17,384 bases of DNA, from assembly GCA_026985495.1 (NCBI GenBank), contig JALSQJ010000036.1, positions 1-17,384 of the forward strand, written 5' to 3'. This document shows, one piece after another, positions 1 to 7,903 of this stretch. This stretch comes from Campylobacteraceae bacterium. Lineage in GTDB: Bacteria > Campylobacterota > Campylobacteria > Campylobacterales > Sulfurovaceae. The translations under genes and the position numbers were made by a program. How positions within the stretch are numbered: the first letter of the stretch is position 1; each line of letters opens with the position of its first letter. The notes under the pieces are model-generated. The model saw only the letters and a program-made list of their open reading frames with translations. It was not told the origin of the DNA and did no database searches.

Positions 1-1
1 A

Positions 2-103
2 GAGAGCAACTACAGAAACCCTCTATTTTTAGCGAATGATTTAGATGAGTTTCTATTAGAGAGTTATGAGGATAGAGCCTCTACTTTAACTTTGACCTCT
101 TGA
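2..103 (+). CDS. Possible C-terminal tail of an unknown gene, cut by the window start
   Basis: One plus-strand frame is open from the window edge for 34 codons and stops with TGA at 101-103. It reads like a plausible acidic, leucine-rich protein tail (NPLFLANDLDEFLLE near the start), with codons similar to those of its neighbours. It would converge on the molybdopterin oxidoreductase gene and overlap its last 40 bases tail to tail. Two other plus frames stop earlier, at 28-30 and 37-39. On the minus strand I see no start codon for a further downstream gene in bases 1-63. I do not recognise the protein. The short length makes chance openness a real alternative. Confidence 0.33.
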   Translation, partial: ESNYRNPLFLANDLDEFLLESYEDRASTLTLTS

Positions 104-1860
104 TAACAAGCAGAGTCTCCCTTTTGGGAGATAATGCTAGGGGTTAAAAAGTTAACTCCTCTGGAGTTTGCTGTAATAAGTAGGGTGTCATCTCTCATAT
201 CGTCATCTATTTTAACTACAAAATTATACTCTCCATATTCAGAATAGACTCGTACCTCTTGCCCCTCTTTAAAACCTAGTGAGGAGTTCATTTTTACATG
301 GTTGTCTCGTACAAATTGGGTATTAAGAGCTTTATTAGATTTTGGGGTTAGTAGCCAATAATCCTCTATAGTTTTCTCTTTTTTTGACCTTCTTCTAGCT
401 CGTGTAAACTGTTTTGTTTTTATGAAATCATCTCCAAACTCATCTGGAAATATAAACTCCTCTCCACCATCTTCTCCAAAACCATCTTGATAAGGTATCG
501 CTTGGTAGGAAGGAGAGAGGTAGTGATTTTTCTCTTTTTTACACTGCTCTAGCCAAAAGTTTAGGTAATACTCTTCACTCTTTAGACCATCAAATCCAAA
601 CTTTTGAAGTAGGGTATTTGTAAACTCATACTCACTAATTCCATAGTTACACTCATGAACTTCTCTCATGGGAGTAACATAGTGGTGGGCATAGCTTAGG
701 CGAATATCCTCTTTTTCAAAGAAGTTTTTAGCAGGAATAACAATATCAGCCATTGACGAGGTCTCATTCTCATAGAGTCCAAAGTAGATAATGGTATCTG
801 TCTTTTTTAGCTCTTTAATCACTCGATTGGAGTTGGGCATGGAAGCTACAGGGTTACCACCTTGAATAAGTACGGTATTAAAATCTCCAAATTTGGTATT
901 TACCTTTTGTACTTTGGTAGTTTTAACTTCAAAAGGGTTTTTAAAACCAAGTTTTGAGTTCCCTAAAAATCCAACACCACACCCCTCTTTGCCAAACTTA
1001 CCCAAGATGACAGCCAATGAATCAATGGCTTGTAGTGTTAAGTCTCCTGTAGAGTATTTTTGAACGCCATTTCCAATAAGAAAAACAGTTTTTTTATCTT
1101 TAATTATCTCTAAAATTTTACCCATCTCTTCTAGGTCTGTACCTATATACTCTAAAATAGGGCGAATACGAAACTCTTGGGTAAACTCATAGTACTCATC
1201 ATGGTCAGATGCATGTTCTTCTATAAACTCTTGGTCTTCAAAGTCACCCATAAGTGCAAAACGTGCCAATAGAACAGCTGTAAAGAAGTCTGAACGTGGA
1301 GAGATTTGAAGATGTATATCGGCTATTTTTGCAATAGCAGTTTTAATAGGGTCAATAACCACTATCTTTTTACCCTCTAAATAGGGCATAAGGTGAGATG
1401 CTGTAACTGTTATGTTTTTACCCCAAACTACAACCACTTCAGCATTTGCAATCTGCTCTGGTGGTAAAATACGATTAACCTCTCGACCCTCTACAACTCC
1501 TGCATCTCCTGAACCATCACATAGTGTTCCTTTGGTGGTTGTCCCCTCTATCTTCTCAAAGAGCAGATTGGTTATCTCTTGCATTACTCCAAAGTTTCCA
1601 GAGCCACGCCAAAGTAGTTTAGAGTTGCTATCTAGTGCCTCTTTTGTTGCATCTAAAGCCTCCTCTAAACTTACCTCTTTATCACCAATTCTAGCCGTTG
1701 TAATACGTGGCTCTTTTAACATATATCTATTTACTAAAGAGCATAAAGCACCATTTGAGGTTGGGTGTTCTCTATCAGCCTCTATATCTCCATACTCTGT
1801 AACAACAATACCACACGCATCAGGACAATCTAATCCACACGCTGTTTTTATCTTATTCAT
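64..1860 (-). CDS. Molybdopterin oxidoreductase, cytoplasmic, [4Fe-4S] type
   Basis: This 598-residue protein belongs to the DMSO reductase/formate dehydrogenase superfamily (COG0243), which uses a bis-molybdopterin guanine dinucleotide cofactor. The N-terminus carries cysteines C8, C12, C16 and C40 in a CGLDCPDAC...C arrangement, as expected for a [4Fe-4S] cluster. Cofactor-domain motifs follow: GTLCDGSGDAG near 111-121, VVWGKN near 145-149, VVIDP near 167-171, QGGNPVASMPNSNR near 333-346 and ADIVIPAKNFFEKED near 371-385. The C-terminal Molydop_binding domain runs from about 500 to 598 (NTQF, SRGVNFLTP). No twin-arginine signal is present, so it should act in the cytoplasm. At 598 residues it is shorter than most catalytic subunits (650-800). 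Its ATG overlaps the stop of the upstream adaptor gene (ATGA), so the two are probably translated together. No electron-transfer or membrane-anchor subunit lies in the window. The substrate cannot be told from sequence, and I could not place the protein ligand of molybdenum. Confidence 0.9.
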   Translation of the reverse strand: MNKIKTACGLDCPDACGIVVTEYGDIEADREHPTSNGALCSLVNRYMLKEPRITTARIGDKEVSLEEALDATKEALDSNSKLLWRGSGNFGVMQEITNLLFEKIEGTTTKGTLCDGSGDAGVVEGREVNRILPPEQIANAEVVVVWGKNITVTASHLMPYLEGKKIVVIDPIKTAIAKIADIHLQISPRSDFFTAVLLARFALMGDFEDQEFIEEHASDHDEYYEFTQEFRIRPILEYIGTDLEEMGKILEIIKDKKTVFLIGNGVQKYSTGDLTLQAIDSLAVILGKFGKEGCGVGFLGNSKLGFKNPFEVKTTKVQKVNTKFGDFNTVLIQGGNPVASMPNSNRVIKELKKTDTIIYFGLYENETSSMADIVIPAKNFFEKEDIRLSYAHHYVTPMREVHECNYGISEYEFTNTLLQKFGFDGLKSEEYYLNFWLEQCKKEKNHYLSPSYQAIPYQDGFGEDGGEEFIFPDEFGDDFIKTKQFTRARRRSKKEKTIEDYWLLTPKSNKALNTQFVRDNHVKMNSSLGFKEGQEVRVYSEYGEYNFVVKIDDDMRDDTLLITANSRGVNFLTPSIISQKGDSACYQEVKVKVEALSS

Positions 1861-2645
1861 CTTAATTCGACCTTTAAAAGAGTAGAAAAGTTATCTTCGG
1901 GAGCTTTAATAATAATCTCACTACGATAAGAGGAGATAAACTTCTCATCTGTTACTTTCCATATTTTGTTAATTTTATAGTTTGTAGCCTTATCATCTAT
2001 ATAAATCTTTCTCTTTTTAATATCTTTTAACTCATCTTCTTCTAAAAAAAGCACTAATTTTGCAGAGGTTAAGTTTTTGAGTTGTGCAAGTGGTGTTCCC
2101 ATATTTACAAAATCGCCTTTATGAACCAAAAGTTTGTAGAGAAACCTCTTGTTAACTATAATATTTTTTTTAGAGATACTATCTTTTAACCGATTTATCT
2201 CAAACTTTAAATCTAACTTCTGTTTTTTTAGATTATCTATCTTCTCTTTTGTAGATAGATATTGAGTCTTAGCATTGGTATAGGCATAAAAGCTGTTGTC
2301 TTTTTGGCTCTTTGAGGCAGAAGCAATGGTTTGCATTTTAGAGTAGTAGGCTTTTTGTAGTTTTAGAGACTCTTTAAGAGCTATTAAAATCTTTTGATTA
2401 ATAGATATCATACTCTTAACAAGTGCAAGAGACTCTTTTGAGCTTTTTAGTTTCTCTCTATCTAGTTTGTCATCTAGTCTAATAATAGTACCAAAAACAG
2501 TTCTACCCTCTAGTTCTATTTTTGCTTGAGTCACCTGTGCAGAGACAGCAGATTTTAGAGTAATACTCTCTATTGGTTCTACTTTTGCGTAGTGAACTTT
2601 AGCAAAAAGGAGTATAGGGCTTAGTAGTAAAAATATTCTTTTCAT
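1857..2645 (-). CDS. HlyD/RND-adaptor-like periplasmic protein with coiled coil
   Basis: The 262-residue protein starts with a short basic-hydrophobic signal sequence (MKRIFLLLSPILLFAK), so it is likely exported. Residues ~20-55 look like the first half of a lipoyl/barrel-sandwich domain (SAVSAQV, then FGTIIRLDD). Residues ~65-160 are rich in K, E, L and S with heptad character, forming a helical hairpin. The second half-lipoyl motif is at ~170-190 (LLVHKGDFVNMGTPLAQLKN), followed by a beta-barrel-like region. This is the order seen in membrane-fusion proteins, but the protein is shorter than the usual 350-400 residues and no inner-membrane pump or outer-membrane channel gene is adjacent. Its stop overlaps the start of the molybdopterin oxidoreductase by 4 nt. 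The family call is good; the partner and role are unknown. Confidence 0.72.
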   Translation of the reverse strand: MKRIFLLLSPILLFAKVHYAKVEPIESITLKSAVSAQVTQAKIELEGRTVFGTIIRLDDKLDREKLKSSKESLALVKSMISINQKILIALKESLKLQKAYYSKMQTIASASKSQKDNSFYAYTNAKTQYLSTKEKIDNLKKQKLDLKFEINRLKDSISKKNIIVNKRFLYKLLVHKGDFVNMGTPLAQLKNLTSAKLVLFLEEDELKDIKKRKIYIDDKATNYKINKIWKVTDEKFISSYRSEIIIKAPEDNFSTLLKVELR

Positions 2646-2670
2646 TTGTTTCTCTTATTTAATTTTTTGG

Positions 2671-2679
2671 ATTATATCA
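2671..2679 (-). promoter_or_regulatory. Promoter (-10) for the adaptor-oxidoreductase pair
   Basis: Read on the minus strand this is TGATATAAT, an extended -10 element (TGN + TATAAT) of the kind common in Campylobacterota. Transcription would begin near 2664, about 20 nt before the ATG at 2643-2645. The ribosome site of that gene is weak (AAGAGAAAC). Confidence 0.6.
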
Positions 2680-2688
2680 AAGTTTAGA

Positions 2689-2694
2689 TACAAT
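2689..2694 (+). promoter_or_regulatory. Possible -10 element (TACAAT) for the DUF945 gene
   Basis: TACAAT lies 27 nt before the ATG at 2721, in the 75-bp gap shared with the divergent minus-strand promoter. It lacks the TGN extension. A clear ribosome site (AAGGAAG, 2711-2717) follows. Confidence 0.35.
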
Positions 2695-2720
2695 TTCATA
2701 AATCAATTTTAAGGAAGAAA

Positions 2721-4202
2721 ATGAAAAAAATATCTATAGCCACTCTATCTCTACTTGCTATATGGTTAGGTGGAACTTATATAATTTCAGAGCAGACAGA
2801 AGGTGCTTTACAGACACAGATTAATAAAACAAATCTAATCTATGCCGATAAAGGGATAAGTTACAAAGTAAGAAGTTACAAAAAAGGCTTTTTTGAGTCA
2901 GAAGCAGAGATTGGAGTAGAGGTTACTGACCCACTATTAAAAGAGATTTTAGATGACTCTTTTAAGCCTTTGGTGATGAACTATACCATAGAACATGGAC
3001 CTCTCTTTTTTAAAAATGGTTTTGGTTTTGGGTTATCAAAGATGCATAAAGAGTTTAAGATTAGTGAAATTTTAAAAGATAACACAAAGAGTGAGTTTTT
3101 AAAATCTATTAAAGATGATATAACTATTGTAAGTGATATGAGAGTAGATTTTGCTCAAAATGCAGACTATAGTGTAGTATCTTCACCCATTATATTAAAA
3201 GAGAGTGGTACAGAGTTAAAGTTGTCACCGTTGAGTATTGAGGGGCAGAGTAGCTTAGAGAACTTTAGTGGTGACGGTAAGTTTAGTTTTGCATCGTTAG
3301 AGTTGAAAAATATTAATGAAGATATAGAGTTAAAGTTAAAAGATGTAGCAGTAGATGTTAAGCTTGAAGAGTTTATAGAAAATGCATTTATGTTGGGAGA
3401 TATTAATTTTAGAGTAGCTGATATGCTGTTTCATGATAGCAGTTCCAATATTCAATCTATTCACACAGCCCTTGATGTAATAGTAAAGACACATCGTGAT
3501 GGCAAGAGTAGTATTAGTTCAATGGTTCATGGAGATTTGGATTTAAAAGATACAAAACTACCAACCGATTTTCCAGATATTCAAAGTGTTGATTTTGACC
3601 TCAATATGAAAGGTATTGGAGTAGATGGGTTAATAGCATTTCAAAAGGCATCAGAAGAGATGCAGAAAAAGCAGTCTGAACTTATTAAAGATGTGGTAGG
3701 AACTACTCAAAAAGAGGTAGAGGCTATCTATTCAAAATTAGCTATATTGCAAGAGGAGATGATAGGAAAAATTTTGAACTCCTTAAATAGTATGCTTATT
3801 AAAGATAAAACAACTATTAGCTATGGATTAAGTGCTAAAACTAAAGATACCAAAAAGAGTAGTGCAAAAGTTGAAATAGTCTATGCAGGTGACCTTGATT
3901 TTAGTAAAAGTATGAAAGAGCTTGAAATAGAAGTCCAATCAAAATTATTAGAACTTTTAAATGCAAAATTAGATGTAATATTAAATAAGAGACATATTGA
4001 AGCTCTACCTGATGCAGAGATGTTAAAACAACAAATTTCAATGGGTATTATGCAGGGGTTTGTAAAAGATAGTAAAGATAGCTATATTGTTGATGCTACT
4101 TTAAAAGATGGTGAATTAATGGTTAACGATAAAAATTTAACAGGATTGCTTATGCCACTTCTAATGCTCTCTACAGGAGGTGGCGTGATGGCTCCTCAAT
4201 AG
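2721..4202 (+). CDS. DUF945/YdgA-like envelope protein
   Basis: This 493-residue protein resembles the YdgA (DUF945) family, whose biochemical role is not established. The N-terminus is one hydrophobic segment (about residues 4-22) that acts as a signal or membrane anchor, leaving the rest in the periplasm. Family-like features are the stretch SYKVRSYKKGFFES (47-60) and YTIEHGPLFFKNGFGFGL (88-105), where the HGP motif is typical. A helical, K/E-rich segment lies near 310-360. The C-terminus ends in a glycine-rich stretch (GGGVMAPQ). The start is supported by AAGGAAG 4-9 nt upstream. It stands alone between divergent promoters and the convergent RNase P RNA gene, only 8 bases from the latter's 3' end. 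Confidence 0.7.
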   Translation: MKKISIATLSLLAIWLGGTYIISEQTEGALQTQINKTNLIYADKGISYKVRSYKKGFFESEAEIGVEVTDPLLKEILDDSFKPLVMNYTIEHGPLFFKNGFGFGLSKMHKEFKISEILKDNTKSEFLKSIKDDITIVSDMRVDFAQNADYSVVSSPIILKESGTELKLSPLSIEGQSSLENFSGDGKFSFASLELKNINEDIELKLKDVAVDVKLEEFIENAFMLGDINFRVADMLFHDSSSNIQSIHTALDVIVKTHRDGKSSISSMVHGDLDLKDTKLPTDFPDIQSVDFDLNMKGIGVDGLIAFQKASEEMQKKQSELIKDVVGTTQKEVEAIYSKLAILQEEMIGKILNSLNSMLIKDKTTISYGLSAKTKDTKKSSAKVEIVYAGDLDFSKSMKELEIEVQSKLLELLNAKLDVILNKRHIEALPDAEMLKQQISMGIMQGFVKDSKDSYIVDATLKDGELMVNDKNLTGLLMPLLMLSTGGGVMAPQ

Positions 4203-4210
4203 AGTCGATA

Positions 4211-4604
4211 GATTAGGTGTGACGATAAGCCGTGTTCTGTCGTGGGTAGTTATTTATCTAGGCGTATGGTTGCCCATACGCTCAAGCGAAGCAGTTTTGT
4301 CAATCCAATGACTTAATGAGACTCAATACCATTGCTTCTTGCTACGAACAGGGTTTACCTAGCTACCTATGTTACCATAGGCACTGGTGAGCTCTTACCT
4401 CACCCTTTCACCTTGACCATCTACCCTAGAAATAGGGGGTAGGGAAGAAGAGTTAATCTTCAAAGGATAGATGGCTGACTACTCTCTGTTGCACTTGCCC
4501 TCAGATTACTCTGGCCATCTGTTAGATGGAGCTCTGTCTCATGTGTAGCACGGACTTTCCTCTCGTGGTGTTACCACCACCAGCAACTACCTGTCACACC
4601 TAAC
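4211..4604 (-). ncRNA. rnpB: RNase P RNA (type A)
   Basis: This is the catalytic RNA of ribonuclease P, which removes 5' leaders from pre-tRNAs. On the minus strand it contains the conserved core blocks in order: GAGGAAAGTCC (4552-4562), GTGCAACAGAGAG (around 4485-4497), GGTGAAAGGGTGAGGTAAGAG (around 4395-4415) and CCACGACAGAACACGGCTTATC near the 3' end (4224-4245). The ends pair as helix P1: 4593-4603 with 4213-4223, an 11-bp perfect match. A P14/P15-like element (GAAGC/GCTTC) is visible at 4288-4338. The loop next to it lacks the usual GGU (see findings). I see no convincing intrinsic terminator; the 3' end runs against the convergent DUF945 gene. End positions are set by P1 and may be off by a few bases. 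Confidence 0.97.
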
Positions 4605-4608
4605 ACGA

Positions 4609-4617
4609 ATTATAACA
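4609..4617 (-). promoter_or_regulatory. rnpB promoter, extended -10 TGTTATAAT
   Basis: Read on the minus strand, TGTTATAAT ends about 5 nt before the first base of helix P1, which is the right distance for transcription to start at or near the mature RNA 5' end. Confidence 0.7.
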
Positions 4618-4633
4618 TAAAAAGACTTTTTTT

Positions 4634-4642
4634 TGATATAAT
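4634..4642 (+). promoter_or_regulatory. Promoter (extended -10 TGATATAAT) for the TAXI protein gene
   Basis: TGATATAAT is preceded by a run of T residues, as in many Campylobacterota promoters. It would start RNA near 4649, ahead of the ribosome site AAAAGGA (4653-4659) and the ATG at 4672. It sits about 20 bp from, and facing away from, the rnpB promoter. Confidence 0.6.
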
Positions 4643-4671
4643 AAATAATATTAAAAGGAAATCTCTAGCAC

Positions 4672-5970
4672 ATGAAAACACTTAAATTAATTTTACTCTT
4701 TATCATTTTAGTACTCTTGCCTATTTTGTATGTTGTAGTAGATAGTACTAACCACAAAAAGGTTATAAAAATAGCCATTGGTTCAAGGGTAGATGCCTAT
4801 GCTGGATATGCAAAAGAGTATGCAAAAGAGTTTAAGAAACATGGTATAAAGTTACAGTTGGTAGAGACCAAAGGGAGTGTCGATGCTCAAGAGCGACTAC
4901 TTAAAGATGAGGTCGATTTCTCTTTTGTTCAAGGTGGAACAGAGAAAAAAGGTGTTTTAGCTTTAGCTAATATTATGTATGAACCAATTTGGATTTTTTA
5001 TAAAGGTACTCATATAAAAGATCTTAAAGATTTAAAGGGAAAAAGAGTTGCTATTTGTGAAAAGGGTAGTGGTATTTTGCCTGTAACATTAGAGCTTTTA
5101 GATTTGGTAGGAATTAATGGATTTAACTCAAAATTCTATCATCTTCCAAGTAGCAGGGCAGTAAAGTATCTCAAAAGTGGTGATATTGATGCAATGTTCT
5201 ATATCGCCTCTGCCGATGCTCCACTCTTGAGTGAACTCATGAGTATGGAGGGGGTAAATCTTTTAAATTTTAAAGCTTCGGAGTCATACAAACAGTTTTT
5301 TTTAAAACGTAATAAACACTTTGAGATAGTCACACTATATAAAAATGCATTTGATATGAAAAAAAATCTTCCAAAACAGACCTATAAACTTTTAGCCAAA
5401 AATACACTCTTAGCTACACATGGTGCATCAGATAATATGGTACGGCTAATGTTAAAAATTGCTCATAAATTACATAAAAAAGTAGGGGTATTTCATGCTG
5501 AAAACACTTTTCCTAATGCCTCCTTATTAAAGATTAAACAGCATAGAGCATCTAAAAGATATTTTAGAGAACCTAGTAACTATTATGAAGAGCATTTTAA
5601 CTATTGGTTAGCTCAAAGTTTAAATAAATTACACAACTATATTGTACGTTTTTTCTTTCCAGTTCTTATGATATTTGGATTCTTTATTGAGGTGGTCATT
5701 CCTGCTATTCACCTCTATGGACGAAGAAAAATAAACAGATGGTATGATATAGTAAATAAAATTGATACCAAAGTTTCGGTATTGGATTTAAAGGTAGCTA
5801 AAGAGAGAAGAGAAAAATTACGAAATATTTTAGCTGAAATTAGAAGTACCGATGAGATAGGTTCTCACCACATGGCAGAGTTTTATGCACTTCAAAATCA
5901 AATTATTAACATCTTAGATGCCTTAGAGCAACGAATTAAAACACTCCATCAGACGCATAGTAAGTTTTAG
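4672..5970 (+). CDS. Membrane-anchored TAXI-family solute-binding protein
   Basis: This 432-residue protein is a TAXI-type (COG2358) periplasmic binding protein, the family that feeds TRAP transporters. Residues 5-23 form an N-terminal hydrophobic segment. Residues ~30-290 hold the two-lobed binding domain: IAIGSRVDAYAGYAKEYAKE (34-53), the VDFSFVQGG block (81-89), YEPIWIFYKG (103-112), LKGKRVAICEKGSGILP (121-137) and DIDAMFYIASADAP (171-184). A second membrane segment follows at ~327-348, then a cytoplasmic-side tail (350-432) that begins GRRKINRWYDI and is helical. This long form with a C-terminal membrane helix is a known TAXI subgroup. No TRAP permease gene lies on either side, so partner and ligand are unknown. 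It may share a transcript with obgE, but that gene has its own -10 near this gene's stop. Confidence 0.85.
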   Translation: MKTLKLILLFIILVLLPILYVVVDSTNHKKVIKIAIGSRVDAYAGYAKEYAKEFKKHGIKLQLVETKGSVDAQERLLKDEVDFSFVQGGTEKKGVLALANIMYEPIWIFYKGTHIKDLKDLKGKRVAICEKGSGILPVTLELLDLVGINGFNSKFYHLPSSRAVKYLKSGDIDAMFYIASADAPLLSELMSMEGVNLLNFKASESYKQFFLKRNKHFEIVTLYKNAFDMKKNLPKQTYKLLAKNTLLATHGASDNMVRLMLKIAHKLHKKVGVFHAENTFPNASLLKIKQHRASKRYFREPSNYYEEHFNYWLAQSLNKLHNYIVRFFFPVLMIFGFFIEVVIPAIHLYGRRKINRWYDIVNKIDTKVSVLDLKVAKERREKLRNILAEIRSTDEIGSHHMAEFYALQNQIINILDALEQRIKTLHQTHSKF

Positions 5971-5971
5971 A

Positions 5972-5977
5972 TATAAT
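5972..5977 (+). promoter_or_regulatory. Likely -10 (TATAAT) for the obgE operon
   Basis: TATAAT begins 2 nt after the stop codon of the TAXI gene and 41 nt before the obgE ATG. A small inverted repeat, GCTGT/ACAGC with a 4-nt loop (5993-6006), lies in the predicted leader just ahead of the ribosome site (AAAGGA, 6007-6012). Confidence 0.5.
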
Positions 5978-6017
5978 TCCAATAATTAAAAAGCTGTAGA
6001 TACAGCAAAGGAAGTAT

Positions 6018-7133
6018 ATGTTCGTAGATAGTGTCGATATAATGTTAAGTTCAGGTAAAGGTGGGGCAGGGTGTGTCTCATTTTGGACAGAGAAGTTTGT
6101 AGTCAAAGGTGGACCAGATGGTGGAGATGGTGGAAAAGGTGGAAATATCTATTTTGTAGTAGATAACAATACCGATACGCTCTCTGCGTTAAGAGGTCGT
6201 AAGCATATAAGAGCTGAAAATGGTCGTCCAGGTGAGGGTCGTAAGCGTTATGGTCGTAAAGGTAAGTCGGTTGATATTGTTGTACCTCCTGGAACACAAG
6301 TTATTGATGCTTTAACAGGTGAAATCCTTTATGACTTGGTAGAAGAGGGAGAGAGAGTTCTCTTTTTAGAGGGGGGAAAAGGTGGACTTGGAAACATGCA
6401 CTTTAAAAACGCCTCTAACCAAAGACCAACCTACGCACAACCAGGGCTTCCTGGTGTGACAAAAGAGATTAGACTAGAGATGAAGATGATAGCCGATGTT
6501 GGTCTAGTGGGTTACCCAAGTGTCGGAAAATCTACACTCATCTCTACCATTTCAAATGCAAAACCAAAAGTTGCATCTTATGAGTTTACAACACTTACCC
6601 CAAACCTTGGTGTGGTAAATGTGGGAGAGTATGACTCATTTATGATGGCAGATATTCCAGGAATTATTGAGGGTGCATCAGATGGTCGTGGATTGGGTTT
6701 AGAGTTTTTAAAACATATTGAACGAACCAAGACCTTGCTACTTTTGGTTGATGCTGCAAACTATAGAGAGATGAAGTACCAATATGAGACCCTTTTGGTA
6801 GAGCTTCAACGCTATTCTGATGAGTTGGCTAGACGACCATTTGCTGTTGCCATTACCAAGTGTGATACCTTTCAAGCAGAAGAGTTAAACGTTTTAGTAG
6901 AGCAATTTTTAGAAGATATTGGTTTGAGTTCAAATAAGATATTACAAAAGTTTAAAGCCAATAAAGAGTATATATCTTACGGTTTTGAAGAGGATTTTGG
7001 AGTAGATTTACCAAAAGAGAAACCACTCTTTGTTTTACCAATCTCATCAGTTTCACAGCTAAATACTGAAACGTTACGCTATACCCTTAAAAATTATGTA
7101 ATAGCTGTTAATAATGATGAAAAAGAGGCATAA
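6018..7133 (+). CDS. obgE: Obg GTPase, ribosome large-subunit assembly
   Basis: Obg is an essential GTPase that binds the 50S subunit during assembly and links growth to guanine nucleotide levels. The glycine-rich Obg fold is at residues 1-157 ([29 protein letters not shown]). The GTPase domain follows with G1 GYPSVGKS (165-172), the TTLTPN switch (191-196), G3 DIPG (212-215), G4 TKCD (280-283, a variant of NKxD) and a G5-like ISS near 342. The protein is 371 residues and ends soon after the GTPase domain, so it lacks the C-terminal OCT domain of some homologues. Ribosome site AAAGGA is 5 nt from the ATG. Its stop shares one base with the proB start (TAATG). The rplU-rpmA genes that often precede obg are not found upstream here. 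Confidence 0.97.
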   Translation: MFVDSVDIMLSSGKGGAGCVSFWTEKFVVKGGPDGGDGGKGGNIYFVVDNNTDTLSALRGRKHIRAENGRPGEGRKRYGRKGKSVDIVVPPGTQVIDALTGEILYDLVEEGERVLFLEGGKGGLGNMHFKNASNQRPTYAQPGLPGVTKEIRLEMKMIADVGLVGYPSVGKSTLISTISNAKPKVASYEFTTLTPNLGVVNVGEYDSFMMADIPGIIEGASDGRGLGLEFLKHIERTKTLLLLVDAANYREMKYQYETLLVELQRYSDELARRPFAVAITKCDTFQAEELNVLVEQFLEDIGLSSNKILQKFKANKEYISYGFEEDFGVDLPKEKPLFVLPISSVSQLNTETLRYTLKNYVIAVNNDEKEA

Positions 7134-7903
7134 TGGAGTTTGACCGTATTGTCATAAAAGTTGGTTCTCATGTTCTTAGTGAAGATGGAGCTGTCTCTAA
7201 AGAGCGAATGTTAGATTTGGTCGAGCTTATTGTCTCTTTGATGAAGAGAGATAAAGAGGTTATTTTGGTAAGCTCTGGAGCTGTCTCAGCTGGTTATACG
7301 GTTTTACCTCTTGATAGATATGATATTGGAAATAAACAAGCTCTAGCAGCCATAGGTCAACCTCTACTACTTAAAATGTATCAAGAGAAGTTCGCATACT
7401 ATAATATTGTCTGCTCTCAAGTGCTTTTAAGCTCTGCCGATTTAGACTCCAAAAAGCGAACAGAATTGGCACAAGTAGCAATTAATAGACTTTTAGAGCA
7501 TAAGATTGTACCTATTATTAATGAGAATGATGTCATTGCAACAGAGGAGCTAGTCTTTGGAGACAATGACCAACTCTCAGCTTATGTAACCTATAATTTT
7601 AATGCCGATTTATTAGTTATTTTGTCTGATATTGATGCTCTATATGATAAAAATCCCCGAGAGTTCAGTGATGCAAAGGTACGAAAAGAGGTAAACTATA
7701 TTTCACAAGAGGAGTTAGATGCTCCTACCACAGCCAACAATGAGTTTGCAACAGGTGGAATAGTAACCAAACTAAAAGCAGCTAATTTCTTACTAAAACA
7801 TAATAAAAAGATGTTTTTATCTACAGGTTTTGGGCTTAATGATATAAAAAGTTTCTTACTTGATGGAGTTCAAAAGGGTGGGACACTTTTTAGGAAAAAA
7901 TGA
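7133..7903 (+). CDS. proB: Glutamate 5-kinase (proline biosynthesis)
   Basis: The enzyme phosphorylates L-glutamate with ATP, the first step to proline, in the cytoplasm. The amino-acid-kinase fold is clear: [10 protein letters not shown] (6-15), [12 protein letters not shown] (44-55), [12 protein letters not shown] (68-79), [23 protein letters not shown] (128-150, written here only to mark the substrate site), [12 protein letters not shown] (164-175) and [13 protein letters not shown] (205-217). The protein is 256 residues and lacks the C-terminal PUA domain of the E. coli enzyme (about 367 residues); a short form is usual in Campylobacterota. It is coupled to obgE by a one-base stop/start overlap. 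No proA is nearby. The reading frame after its TGA runs directly into the porin remnant. Confidence 0.95.
   Translation: MEFDRIVIKVGSHVLSEDGAVSKERMLDLVELIVSLMKRDKEVILVSSGAVSAGYTVLPLDRYDIGNKQALAAIGQPLLLKMYQEKFAYYNIVCSQVLLSSADLDSKKRTELAQVAINRLLEHKIVPIINENDVIATEELVFGDNDQLSAYVTYNFNADLLVILSDIDALYDKNPREFSDAKVRKEVNYISQEELDAPTTANNEFATGGIVTKLKAANFLLKHNKKMFLSTGFGLNDIKSFLLDGVQKGGTLFRKK

Noticed and set aside
1412..1885. 157-codon plus-strand open frame opposite the oxidoreductase gene
   Set aside because: It is rich in S, T and P, lies wholly antisense to a clear molybdopterin enzyme and has no ribosome site or family motif; a shadow frame.
4203..4671. Large gap considered as a riboswitch or CRISPR-like repeat region
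   Set aside because: The conserved RNase P RNA blocks and P1 pairing explain nearly all of it.
6103..6297. H/Y/L-rich minus-strand open frame within obgE
   Set aside because: It is the antisense of the glycine-rich Obg repeats; low-complexity composition explains it.
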